Assembly: GCA_040752915.1 (NCBI GenBank)
Contig: JBFMHB010000022.1
Location: 1 to 43,528 of the forward strand
Length of the DNA: 43,528 nt
Direction: 5' to 3'
DNA from: Acidobacteriota bacterium
Lineage (GTDB): Bacteria; Acidobacteriota; UBA4820; DSQY01
Positions within the stretch are counted from its first letter, which is position 1; every line of letters starts with the position of its first letter. Under the pieces are notes generated by a model. It had not been told where the DNA came from, searched no databases, and worked only from the letters and a program-made list of their open reading frames with translations. The position numbers were made by a program, and so were the translations under genes. This document shows, piece by piece, positions 8,064 through 16,996 of this stretch.

Positions 8064-8873
8064 ATGGGCGACGCCGTCCTCGTCGTGCGGGGCTCCCGCC
8101 CCCTGACCGAGCGCGTAGCGGAGGGGCTCCGGGACGCGGGGACCGCGGGGGTGTGGGAACGGGACCCGCGGCACTGGGAGGCCTACTTCGAAGCGCCCGT
8201 GGCCGGTCTTGGGGAGTCCCTGGAGGCCGCCGAGGCCGGCGTGCGGTGCGCCTGGCAGGAGCGCGAAGGCGTGGATTGGGTGGCCCGATACCAGGCGGGA
8301 CTGAAGCCCATGGCTCTCGGCCGAAGGCTGGCCGTTCTGCCCGCCCTGGAAGCTCCCAACCCCTGGCCCGGCCGCGCGGCGGTTCGGCTCGTGCCCGGAT
8401 GCGCTTTCGGGACCGGCGAGCACTATTCCACGGCGTCCTGCCTCAGGGCGTTGGAATCCTGGATGCCCGCCGGCGCCCGTGTGCTGGATGTGGGGTGCGG
8501 GAGCGGAATCCTCGCCGCGGCGGCCCTCCTCCTCGGCGCGAAGGAAGCCTGGGCCTGCGACGTGGACCCCCTGGCGGTCCGGGTCGCGTCCGAAACGGCC
8601 GCCGTCAACGGCACGCCCTTTCCCGCCTTCGTGGGAGGGGTGGAGTCGGCGCGGGGCCAATACGACGTCGTCCTCGCCAACATCCTCGCGGAGACCCTCG
8701 TGGAGATTCTGCCGCACCTCTTCGCGAGGACGGCGCCCGGCGGGAGGCTCATCCTCAGCGGAATTCTCCTGGAGAAGGGGGACGCCGTCCTATCCGCCGC
8801 TTCCGGTCTGCGGGTGATCGAGAGGCGGACCGACGGCGAGTGGTGGACCTTCGTCCTGGAGCGGCCCGCGTAG
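8064..8873 (+). CDS. prmA: Ribosomal protein L11 methyltransferase (PrmA family)
   Basis: SAM-dependent class I methyltransferase that trimethylates ribosomal protein L11 in characterised members. The 269-residue protein has a poorly conserved N-terminal substrate-binding part, then PGCAFGTGEHYST (111-123), the SAM motif DVGCGSG (142-148), the acidic end of strand 2 at CDVDP, and LANIL (204-208) in the catalytic position; GTGEH and NIL are characteristic of PrmA. GGAGG in the end of the previous gene provides its ribosome binding site. It is the last gene of the block; no clear terminator follows. Confidence 0.88.
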   Translation: MGDAVLVVRGSRPLTERVAEGLRDAGTAGVWERDPRHWEAYFEAPVAGLGESLEAAEAGVRCAWQEREGVDWVARYQAGLKPMALGRRLAVLPALEAPNPWPGRAAVRLVPGCAFGTGEHYSTASCLRALESWMPAGARVLDVGCGSGILAAAALLLGAKEAWACDVDPLAVRVASETAAVNGTPFPAFVGGVESARGQYDVVLANILAETLVEILPHLFARTAPGGRLILSGILLEKGDAVLSAASGLRVIERRTDGEWWTFVLERPA

Positions 8874-8888
8874 CGACCCATCGCGATG

Positions 8889-8913
8889 GCTATATTACAT
8901 TATTATATATAGC
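8889..8913. repeat. AT-rich inverted repeat
   Basis: Arms GCTATAT (8889-8895) and ATATAGC (8907-8913) enclose an 11-nt A/T-rich centre; ATCGC (8880-8884) and GCGAT (8912-8916) add an outer, partly overlapping symmetry. The reverse strand reads CGCTATATATAATAATGT, which resembles a XerCD dif core but is about one base short and has several mismatches. It could equally be a DNA-unwinding element. Confidence 0.6.
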
Positions 8914-8981
8914 GATTCAAAACATTGCCCAAGGGCTGTGCAAGGAGCAGGATCCCCTCTCTTTTCACGGAGTTCTCGGAG

Positions 8982-9028
8982 ATTCCACAGGGTTTTCCAG
9001 AGGCTTTTCCACACGATTCGTGGAAAAG
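8982..9028. repeat. Cluster of TTTTCCACA-like repeats with a perfect 9-bp inverted repeat
   Basis: Related 9-mers lie at 8993-9001 (TTTTCCAGA), 9005-9013 (TTTTCCACA) and, on the other strand, 9019-9027 (TTTTCCACG), with a shorter ATTCCACA at 8982-8989. The last two full copies form a perfect inverted repeat, CTTTTCCAC (9004-9012) and GTGGAAAAG (9020-9028), with a 7-nt loop. TTTTCCACA is one mismatch from the DnaA box TTATCCACA. No T tract follows, so a terminator is less likely. Confidence 0.55.
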
Positions 9029-9182
9029 TCTGGCCGACGAAAGCGAGTGCTCACGCGCGTTTGAAGAGCCCACACGGGAGCGCGCCGTATCGACTCGCAG
9101 GAGCCTTTGTATATCGTGCCGAATCGGGCCGAACCTGGCGTAGCGGATGAAACTTGACTTCCCGAGTGGGAAATTCGGCCGC

Positions 9183-9211
9183 TTGACGACCCGCGCCGCC
9201 GCGCCTATTCT
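9183..9211 (+). promoter_or_regulatory. Predicted thiC promoter
   Basis: TTGACG (9183-9188), an exact 17-nt spacer and TATTCT (9206-9211). The implied start of transcription, near 9217, coincides with the first base of the riboswitch P1 helix, which supports both calls. Confidence 0.65.
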
Positions 9212-9216
9212 GAAGG

Positions 9217-9323
9217 CGTTGCTGGGGGCGCGGCCGAAGCCGCTGAGACGTCCGTGGGGAGCACCCCGGCCGGACGGTCCCTTCGAACCTGACCCAGGTC
9301 ATGCTGGCGTAGGGAGCGCAACG
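9217..9323 (+). ncRNA. TPP riboswitch (THI box) in the thiC leader
   Basis: The conserved THI-element cores are present in order: CTGAGA (9242-9247), a variable hairpin (TCCG/CGGA arms with a GGGG/CCCC stem around 9250-9273), GAACCTGACCCAGGTCATGC (about 9285-9304) and GCGTAGGGA (9307-9315). The closing P1 helix pairs CGTTGC (9217-9222) with GCAACG (9318-9323). It lies 58 nt ahead of thiC, the commonest TPP-controlled gene. No U-tract terminator follows, so control is more likely at translation initiation; ACGGTCCCTT occurs both inside the aptamer (9274-9283) and just after P1 (9321-9330), which might allow alternative pairing. Confidence 0.9.
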
Positions 9324-9351
9324 GTCCCTTTCCCCTCCTCCCCTGACCTGA

Positions 9352-10962
<1,611 letters not shown>

Positions 10963-11004
10963 ATGACCTTTCGGGGCGGCTGGATCAACCGGCTTCCCGC
11001 GGGC

Positions 11005-11033
11005 TTTACCTTGGAGCCCCCGAGCGTTAGGAT
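11005..11033 (+). promoter_or_regulatory. Possible promoter of the MgtC/DUF4010 gene
   Basis: TTTACC (11005-11010), a 17-nt spacer and TAGGAT (11028-11033), ending 26 nt ahead of the ATG at 11060. Moderate matches only, but correctly placed in the 97-bp gap after thiC. Confidence 0.3.
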
Positions 11034-11059
11034 GAAGCCAAACGAGGCAGGGGGTTTTC

Positions 11060-12328
11060 ATGTGGAAGGAACTGGCCGAGCTCTTTCCGCCCGAAGGATT
11101 CAAGGTCCTGCTGACGCTCTTCCTTTCCTTCCTGATCGGCCTGGAGCGGGAGGAGCGCAAGGGGACCGCGGGCCACTACGTCTTCGGCGGCGTGCGGACC
11201 TTCCCCCTCATCGGCCTCCTGGGGTACGCGACGGCCCTCGTCTCGGGCGAACAGCTTCTGCCCCTGGCCTTCGCCTTCGCGGTGGTCGGCTCCTTCCTGC
11301 TCGCCTCCTACCTCCACAAGCTCAAGGCGTCGGATGAGGCGGGGGTCACGACGGAAATCTCGGGCCTGATGACCTTCGTCGTCGGGGTCCTGGTCTACCG
11401 AGACCTGTTCTGGATCGCCTCGACCCTGGTGGTACTCAGCCTCCTCCTCCTCGAACTCAAACAGGCCCTGGAGGGGCTCTCCAGGCGGCTCCCTCCCGAG
11501 GAGGTCGTGACCTTCACCAAGTTCCTCCTGCTGACGGTTGTCATCCTCCCCGTGGTGCCCAACCAGCCTTTCACCCCCTTCGCCGTCAATCCCTTCAAAC
11601 TCTGGATGGTGGTGGTGGCGGTGAGCACCGTTTCCTACGGGAGCTACGTCATCCAGAGGTTTACCCGAGGCCGGGGAGGGGTCCTGCTCTCGGCCGTCCT
11701 CGGGGGAGCCTACTCCTCCACCGTGACAACCGTGGTGCTGGCCAAGAAGTCCCGCGGGAACCGCCTCTCCCGGCTGTACTCCGGCTCCATCCTGCTGGCC
11801 TCCGGACTCATGTACCTGCGCATCGTGGTCCTCGTGGCCGCCTTCAACGGGGCACTCGCCCGCCAGATCCGGGCCCCCTTCCTGATCCTCGCGGCCCTGG
11901 CGATCCTGGGCGGGCTGGTCTGGGCTCGGATGGAACGCCGGGACAAGGAGGCCCAGGAGCCTCCGGACCCCGCGCGCAACCCCCTGGAATTTCGCGCGGC
12001 GTTCTTCTTTGCCCTCATCTTCGTGGCGGTCCTGGTGATTTCCGAGCTGGTCTTCGAATCCCTGGGCAGGAGCGGATTGTACCTTCTGGCCCTGGTCATG
12101 GGCGTGACGGACGTGGACCCCTTCATCATGGGGCTGACCAGCGCCGCGGGGACGGCCACCCCCCTTGAGGTGGCCTGCGCCGGGATCGTGATCGCTGCAT
12201 CCAGCAACAACATCGCCAAGGGGATCTACGCCTACGCCTTTTCGGACCGACCCACGGGCCTGCCCGCCCTGGCTCTCCTTACTCTTCTGGCGGCCGCGGG
12301 CCTTCTCCCCCTGCTCTGGATTGAATGA
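11060..12328 (+). CDS. MgtC/SapB-family membrane protein with DUF4010 domain
   Basis: A polytopic inner-membrane protein of 422 residues. The N-terminal part (about 15-140) has the MgtC/SapB signature SFLIGLEREER followed by GVRTFPLIGLLGY; the rest (about 185-415) matches the DUF4010 pattern, with GGAYSSTVTTVVLAKKSR and MGVTDVDPFIMGL. I count roughly a dozen hydrophobic segments. MgtC relatives have been linked to Mg2+ limitation and to control of the F-type ATPase, but the DUF4010-bearing subfamily has no established function. It stands alone between thiC and amrB. Confidence 0.85.
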   Translation: MWKELAELFPPEGFKVLLTLFLSFLIGLEREERKGTAGHYVFGGVRTFPLIGLLGYATALVSGEQLLPLAFAFAVVGSFLLASYLHKLKASDEAGVTTEISGLMTFVVGVLVYRDLFWIASTLVVLSLLLLELKQALEGLSRRLPPEEVVTFTKFLLLTVVILPVVPNQPFTPFAVNPFKLWMVVVAVSTVSYGSYVIQRFTRGRGGVLLSAVLGGAYSSTVTTVVLAKKSRGNRLSRLYSGSILLASGLMYLRIVVLVAAFNGALARQIRAPFLILAALAILGGLVWARMERRDKEAQEPPDPARNPLEFRAAFFFALIFVAVLVISELVFESLGRSGLYLLALVMGVTDVDPFIMGLTSAAGTATPLEVACAGIVIAASSNNIAKGIYAYAFSDRPTGLPALALLTLLAAAGLLPLLWIE

Positions 12329-12359
12329 CCTGAGGGGCATCTGGCGTGGAGGACCGGGG

Positions 12360-12388
12360 TTTTCTACCGGGTCTACCGGTGTTATCGT
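12360..12388 (+). promoter_or_regulatory. Possible amrB promoter containing a repeat-type operator
   Basis: A -35-like TTTTCT (12360-12365), a 17-nt spacer and a -10-like TATCGT (12383-12388). The spacer consists of the inverted repeat ACCGG-GTCTA-CCGGT (12366-12380), which also forms part of a tandem 9-mer TCTACCGGG/TCTACCGGT (12363-12380). A regulator bound there would lie between the two promoter elements. Confidence 0.3.
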
Positions 12389-12430
12389 TCCCGGAGCGGG
12401 CCGTCCGCCGCGCAGGAGGGTAAGAGCCCG

Positions 12431-13261
12431 ATGGGTCCGGAATACACCGCGAGGAGGCCGGCCGTCGCCGGGAGTTTCTACCCCTCCCACCCGGTCCAGC
12501 TGAGGACCGCGGTGGAGCGGTTTCTCGTCCGCACCCTACCCCCCGTCCGCCCCACAGCGTTGCTGGTCCCTCACGCCGGGTACCTGTACAGCGGGTCCAC
12601 CGCCGGGAAGACCTACGCCGCCTCGTCGCTCCCGGAGAGGATCCTCATCCTGTGTCCGAATCACACAGGCCTGGGTTCGCCCCTGTCCCTCTACCCGGGG
12701 CGGGCTTGGCTGACTCCCCTGGGCGAGTGCCCGGTGGACGCCGAACTCAACGGGCTTCTCCTCAGCGAAGTTCGGGGGCTCGAGCCGGAGGAAAGGGCCC
12801 ATCTGCAAGAACACGCGGTCGAGGTTCAGATCCCGTTCCTCCAGGTGTACGTCCCCGGGGTCCGGGTCTCGGCCGTCGCCGTCGGCATCCATGACCTTCA
12901 CGTCCTGCGGAGCCTGGGCGAAGGCATCGCCCGGGCCCTGGCCCGCCTGGACGACCCGGCGGCGATCGTGGTCTCCACCGACATGAACCACTACGAGGAC
13001 GCCCGCACCAACCGCGACAAGGACGACCTCGCCCTGGACGCCGTGCGGTCCATCGATGCCGAGGGCCTCCACCGAGCCGTGCTGGCACACGACATTTCCA
13101 TGTGCGGTTTCGCGCCCGCCGTGGCGGCCCTCACGGCCGCCCGCCTGCTCGGCGCCAACGCCGCCGACGTCGTGGACTACACCCACTCGGGCATGGTGAC
13201 CGGGGACGAGGACCAGGTCGTATCCTACGCCGGAGTCCGGATCTTCAGGGAGGCAGCGTGA
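12431..13261 (+). CDS. amrB: AmmeMemoRadiSam system protein B (MEMO1 family)
   Basis: The 276-residue protein belongs to the MEMO family, structurally related to non-haem iron class III dioxygenases. Visible signatures are RRPAVAGSFYP (8-18), VPHAGYLYSG (46-55), CPNHTG (75-80), EHAVEVQIPFLQ and STDMNHYE; the His residues of PHAG and NHTG are the conserved pocket ligands. In many prokaryotes it is encoded with AmrA (AMMECR1) and a radical SAM AmrS, but neither is in this window. The biochemical role is unsettled; a bacterial link to protein or RNA modification has been suggested by gene context only. AGGAGGG lies 10 nt before the ATG; the stop overlaps the lptD GTG. Confidence 0.9.
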   Translation: MGPEYTARRPAVAGSFYPSHPVQLRTAVERFLVRTLPPVRPTALLVPHAGYLYSGSTAGKTYAASSLPERILILCPNHTGLGSPLSLYPGRAWLTPLGECPVDAELNGLLLSEVRGLEPEERAHLQEHAVEVQIPFLQVYVPGVRVSAVAVGIHDLHVLRSLGEGIARALARLDDPAAIVVSTDMNHYEDARTNRDKDDLALDAVRSIDAEGLHRAVLAHDISMCGFAPAVAALTAARLLGANAADVVDYTHSGMVTGDEDQVVSYAGVRIFREAA

Positions 13262-15453
13262 GGCGCATCCTCCTCGCGGTCTGTCTCATCGCCGCCGCGG
13301 TGCCGGCCCGGTCCCAGATCACGCCCATTCCCTGGCGGCCCAAAGCCTCGCCCGCCCAGAAGCCGCCGGCCCAATCCGCCGCTCCCGCCCCTCCCGGAAG
13401 TCCCTCGGTCCCTACGGAGCCCGAGTACCTTCTGACCTTCGACCGGATCACGACCGTTTCTCCCGGGGTTTTCCTCGCGGAGGGCAACGTCCGGTTCGTT
13501 TTCGGCGAGATGCTCCTCACGGCGGACGCCGTGACGTACGATTCGGAAGCCGGGAAAGTCCGAGCCGAGGGCGCGGTGGCCGTGGATTTCGGAGATTTCA
13601 CCGTTTCGGGGTCGGTGCTCGAATACGACCTGAATTCGGCCACCGGATCCGTCAGGGACGCATACGGGCTCCAGAAGAACGGCGATTTCACCGTGACCGG
13701 CAGCGAGATTCGAAAAACGGGTCCCGACTGGTACGAAGTCGTTGACGGCACCCTCACCTCGTGCACGGCCGCCGTGCCGCCCTGGAGCGTCCGGCTCACC
13801 CGGGGACGCTTTCACGTGGACCACTACGCGTTCTTGCGGAACCCGCGGTTCCGGGTGCGAACGGTCCCCGCTCTGTACCTCCCCTACGTGGTCTGGCCCC
13901 TCAAGCCCGAGAGATCCACGGGCCTCTTGATCCCGGACGTCGGAAGCAGTTCGCGCCATGGAGCCACGGTGAGCACGGCCCTCTACCTGGCCCCGAGGGA
14001 CTGGTGGGACGAGACCCTGTTCGCGGACTGGTACGAGGAGGAAGGTTGGGGCGTGGGGAGCGAGTTCCGTTACGCCCTCACCGAGCGGTCCTACGGGTGG
14101 GCCAGGGCCTACCATATCCGCCAGGACAGCGACGGGAGAAGGCGGTGGGAGGCGACCTGGAGCCACCTCCAGGATTTCCGCAGGGGCTGGTACGCCGTGG
14201 CGGACGTGAACCTCCTCTCGGACATCGATTTTCCCAAGGAGTACGAAAGGGACTACACCCGAGGCACCCTCTCCCGAACGGACTCCCGGATCTTTCTCGG
14301 GTGGAGGCGTGGGGCCTACTCCCTCCTTTCGAGGGTCGAGAGGCGCCGCCAGTATTTCACCGAAGACCGCGACCTGATCCAGCGGGCTCTCCCCCTCGTG
14401 GAATTCCGCTCCAGCCTCCAACCCCTCGGCCGGAGCCTGTACGCGGGCTTCGAGACCTCATTGGGGGCCCTCCACAAGGAGTGGGTCGCGGGGAGCTCCG
14501 CCGCGAACCCGGGAAAGAACTCCATGGACTACGGGCGCGCCGACCTCCACCCGTTTGTGGAATGGCCCCTGCACCCCGCCCCCTGGCTCGACTTCACCCC
14601 CAGGGTGGAGGGACGGGCCACCTACTACGGCGAAGGGGTGGACCCCGTGACGGGAGGGCCCGAAGGGAGCGACCTCTGGCGGACGTACGCCCGGGCTTCG
14701 CTGGACGTTTCTGGCCCCAGGCTGTTCAGGCGGTTCGATTCGGGGTTCAAGCACGTGGTGGAGCCTTTCCTCAATTACACCTACATCTCCGGGGACAGGG
14801 ACGCGGTCCGGCTGCCCCTTTACGACGAGGTGGACCAGGTGGGCCTGGACCTGGACCTCTTCAAGTACGGGTTGCGGAACCGCATCTACGGGAAGAAGGG
14901 AAGCCTCCGCCTGGACGCGGAGCTGTACCAGAGCTGGCGCCTGAATGGGGATCTGACCTACCTGGACGGGCGTTCGAGCCCGCGGTCGCCGGTGGTCCTC
15001 GCGGTCCGGTTCTGGCCGCTGGAGACGTGGAGCGGCGACCTACGCCTCAGCTACAACCCCCTGGCCCGCCGCCTGGCCTCCAAGTCCCTTTCGGTGACGT
15101 ACAGGCCCAAGGAGAAGGAGAAAGACGCCTTCGTCCGCGTCACCTACCTCAAGGCGGGCGCATTGGGCGCGGACCCCACCGCGTCGGCCGCCGAGGAGCT
15201 CCGGCTGGCGGCCTACCTCGACCTCCTGGAGGACCGGATCACGCTGAATCCCGTCCTCGAGCGGGACCTGCGCGACCATGACTGGCGCAACCTGCGCCTG
15301 ATTTTCTGGTACAGGGGCTCTTGCTACTCCATCGGCTTCGAGGCGGGCCGGAGGACCATCGGGAGTTTCCGGGACACCAACTACCGCCTCCTGGTCAGCT
15401 TGAAGGGAGCGGGGACCGTGGTGGACCTGTACGGCGGAACGGCGGCGTACTGA
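13258..15453 (+). CDS. lptD: LPS-assembly protein LptD (outer-membrane LPS translocon)
   Basis: Beta-barrel that, with the lipoprotein LptE, inserts LPS into the outer leaflet of the outer membrane. The 731-residue protein has a signal peptide (1-20, ending ARSQ), a Pro/Ala-rich linker, an OstA-type beta-jellyroll (about 60-190: FLAEGNVRFVFGEMLLTAD, GDFTVSGSVLEYDL) and a barrel with the LptD signature VPALYLPYVVWPLKPERSTGLLIP. It ends in an aromatic residue, as expected for BAM-inserted barrels. The GTG start overlaps the amrB stop (GTGA). Its partner LptE is encoded about 10 kb away at 25.3-25.9 kb. Confidence 0.92.
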   Translation: MRRILLAVCLIAAAVPARSQITPIPWRPKASPAQKPPAQSAAPAPPGSPSVPTEPEYLLTFDRITTVSPGVFLAEGNVRFVFGEMLLTADAVTYDSEAGKVRAEGAVAVDFGDFTVSGSVLEYDLNSATGSVRDAYGLQKNGDFTVTGSEIRKTGPDWYEVVDGTLTSCTAAVPPWSVRLTRGRFHVDHYAFLRNPRFRVRTVPALYLPYVVWPLKPERSTGLLIPDVGSSSRHGATVSTALYLAPRDWWDETLFADWYEEEGWGVGSEFRYALTERSYGWARAYHIRQDSDGRRRWEATWSHLQDFRRGWYAVADVNLLSDIDFPKEYERDYTRGTLSRTDSRIFLGWRRGAYSLLSRVERRRQYFTEDRDLIQRALPLVEFRSSLQPLGRSLYAGFETSLGALHKEWVAGSSAANPGKNSMDYGRADLHPFVEWPLHPAPWLDFTPRVEGRATYYGEGVDPVTGGPEGSDLWRTYARASLDVSGPRLFRRFDSGFKHVVEPFLNYTYISGDRDAVRLPLYDEVDQVGLDLDLFKYGLRNRIYGKKGSLRLDAELYQSWRLNGDLTYLDGRSSPRSPVVLAVRFWPLETWSGDLRLSYNPLARRLASKSLSVTYRPKEKEKDAFVRVTYLKAGALGADPTASAAEELRLAAYLDLLEDRITLNPVLERDLRDHDWRNLRLIFWYRGSCYSIGFEAGRRTIGSFRDTNYRLLVSLKGAGTVVDLYGGTAAY

Positions 15454-15495
15454 CGCAGGACGCGGGGCCGCGCGCCGCTCCCGGGACGGGGGGAC

Positions 15496-16992
15496 ATGAA
15501 TCCGGACACCCAGCGAGAGATCGCACGCAAGGTGCTCCACATGAGCATGGGGCTCTTCGCGCTGTGCCTGAGGTGGCTCACGCCCTGGCAGGCGGCGCTC
15601 TGCGCCCTGGCCGCCCTCGCCCACAACCTCTGGCTGTTCCCTTTGTACGGGCGAAAAAAGCTGGAGAGGCCCGAGGAAAAGGCCCGCGGCTACACGGGCA
15701 TGGTCGGGTATCCCGCCGTCGTCCTGGCGCTGATCCTCCTTGGGGCGCTCCTCCCCATCACGCCGGACCTCGCCGACCTTTCCCTACCTCCCGGGGAGGC
15801 CCTCGCCTTTTACCGCCGGGCGGGTCTGGCCGTGGCCGCGGCGGCCTGGGCCGTTCTGGCTTTCGGCGACGCCTCGGGGGCCCTCTGCGGCATCCTTCTC
15901 GGCGGCCCCCGCTTGCCCTGGAACCCGAAAAAGACGTGGGCCGGCCTCGCCGGGTTCTGGATCGTAGCTTCGGCCACGTCGCAGGCTTTCTTCCGGTTCG
16001 TTCTGGAGGGCGCGGGTCCATTTCCCTGGACACCCGGTCTCCTCTGGGGCCTCTGCGCCACCGCCTCGGCCGTGGCGGCGGTGGTGGAATCCCTCCCGGG
16101 CCAATTCGACGACAACCTCACGGTGCCCCTGGCCGCCTGGTCCGTTCTGGCCTTCCTCCCGGGCCTCGCCCCGGGATGGCTCGCCTCAAGCGCCCTGGGC
16201 CGGGCCATCTCGGAGGGTTTGGGTACTCCGACCTTCTTGGGCTTACTCGCTCTGGCCATCGCAAACCTGGCCCTGGCCGGAACGGCCCTGCGAAAGGGCT
16301 GGGTCGACGGGACCGGGTTCCTCTTCGGCGCGGCCGCGGGTCTCTCCGTGCTGGCGGCGCGAGGATGGAGGGGGTTCTCCCTGCTGCTGCTCTTCTACTT
16401 CCTGGCCCACTTCAGCACCTACTTCGGCCGCCGGATCAAGGAGGACCGGGGGATCGCGGAGGCCGACGGGGGCCGGCGCGGGACCGGATCGGTCTTCTCC
16501 AAGGGGTTCATGCCGGCCGTCTTCGCCTGGATTTCCCCCCCCGCCTTCGCCGCGGCCCTGGCCGTTTACGCCGCGGACACGGTGGCCTCGGAATTCGGGA
16601 AGACGGCCCGCGGCCGGACCTTCGCCCTTCTCGCCCGCCGTCCCGTTCCTCCGGGCACCGCCGGCGCCCTGTCCTTCCGGGGCACGGCGGCCGGCATGGC
16701 GGCCCTGGCGGCCGTCGCGCTGGCGTACGCCCTTCTCCTGGAGCCCTCCGGGCCCTTGGGGCACGCAGGCCCCTTCCCTCTCGTGGGGACCTGGTTCTGG
16801 TTCCCCTTCGCCTCCATCGCCTTCGCGGCCCTTCTCTGGTTCTTGGCCGAGTCCGTCGTCAACGAGTGGAACTCGGGGCGGGACTTCGTCTCCAAAATCG
16901 TGGTCCACGTTCTGATCGGGGCCATGGCCGGGGCCTTCACCTGGGCGCCCGCGGCCCTGTGGAACGCATGGCTATTTCATGGTTGGAGGTAG
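15496..16992 (+). CDS. Fusion of a VTE5/dolichol-kinase-type prenol kinase with a DUF92 (VTE6-like) prenyl-phosphate kinase
   Basis: A 498-residue polytopic membrane protein with two halves. Residues 1-235 match the SEC59/DGK1/VTE5 CTP-dependent lipid kinase family: ARKVLHMSMG (10-19), FGDASGALCG (123-132), NPKKTWAG (143-150) and ESLPGQFDDNLTVPL (198-212). Residues 240-498 match DUF92 (TMEM19/VTE6): ADTVASEFGK (360-369) and RPVPPGTAGALSFRGTAAG (382-400). In plants VTE5 phosphorylates phytol and VTE6 phosphorylates phytyl phosphate, so the fusion could turn an isoprenoid alcohol into its diphosphate in one protein. The substrate (phytol, geranylgeraniol, polyprenol) is not readable. The next gene is a UbiA prenyltransferase, which would use such a diphosphate. 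Confidence 0.82.
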   Translation: MNPDTQREIARKVLHMSMGLFALCLRWLTPWQAALCALAALAHNLWLFPLYGRKKLERPEEKARGYTGMVGYPAVVLALILLGALLPITPDLADLSLPPGEALAFYRRAGLAVAAAAWAVLAFGDASGALCGILLGGPRLPWNPKKTWAGLAGFWIVASATSQAFFRFVLEGAGPFPWTPGLLWGLCATASAVAAVVESLPGQFDDNLTVPLAAWSVLAFLPGLAPGWLASSALGRAISEGLGTPTFLGLLALAIANLALAGTALRKGWVDGTGFLFGAAAGLSVLAARGWRGFSLLLLFYFLAHFSTYFGRRIKEDRGIAEADGGRRGTGSVFSKGFMPAVFAWISPPAFAAALAVYAADTVASEFGKTARGRTFALLARRPVPPGTAGALSFRGTAAGMAALAAVALAYALLLEPSGPLGHAGPFPLVGTWFWFPFASIAFAALLWFLAESVVNEWNSGRDFVSKIVVHVLIGAMAGAFTWAPAALWNAWLFHGWR

Positions 16993-16996
16993 AGCG

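Larger units (their letters stand above)
8874..9182. other. Non-coding island between prmA and the thiC promoter
   Basis: About 310 bp without a plausible gene; the short frames present have no homologue-like features. It is unusual for the window: 8889-8913 is almost pure A/T in a very GC-rich surrounding, and 8982-9028 carries several TTTTCCACA-like repeats including a perfect inverted repeat (listed separately). I considered a replication origin, a dif-type recombination site, or a scar of an inserted element; the sequence alone does not decide. Confidence 0.5.

Noticed and set aside
8889-8913. A confirmed dif site
   Set aside because: The spacing is about one base short of the 28-bp consensus and the arms carry several mismatches, so I list it only as an inverted repeat.
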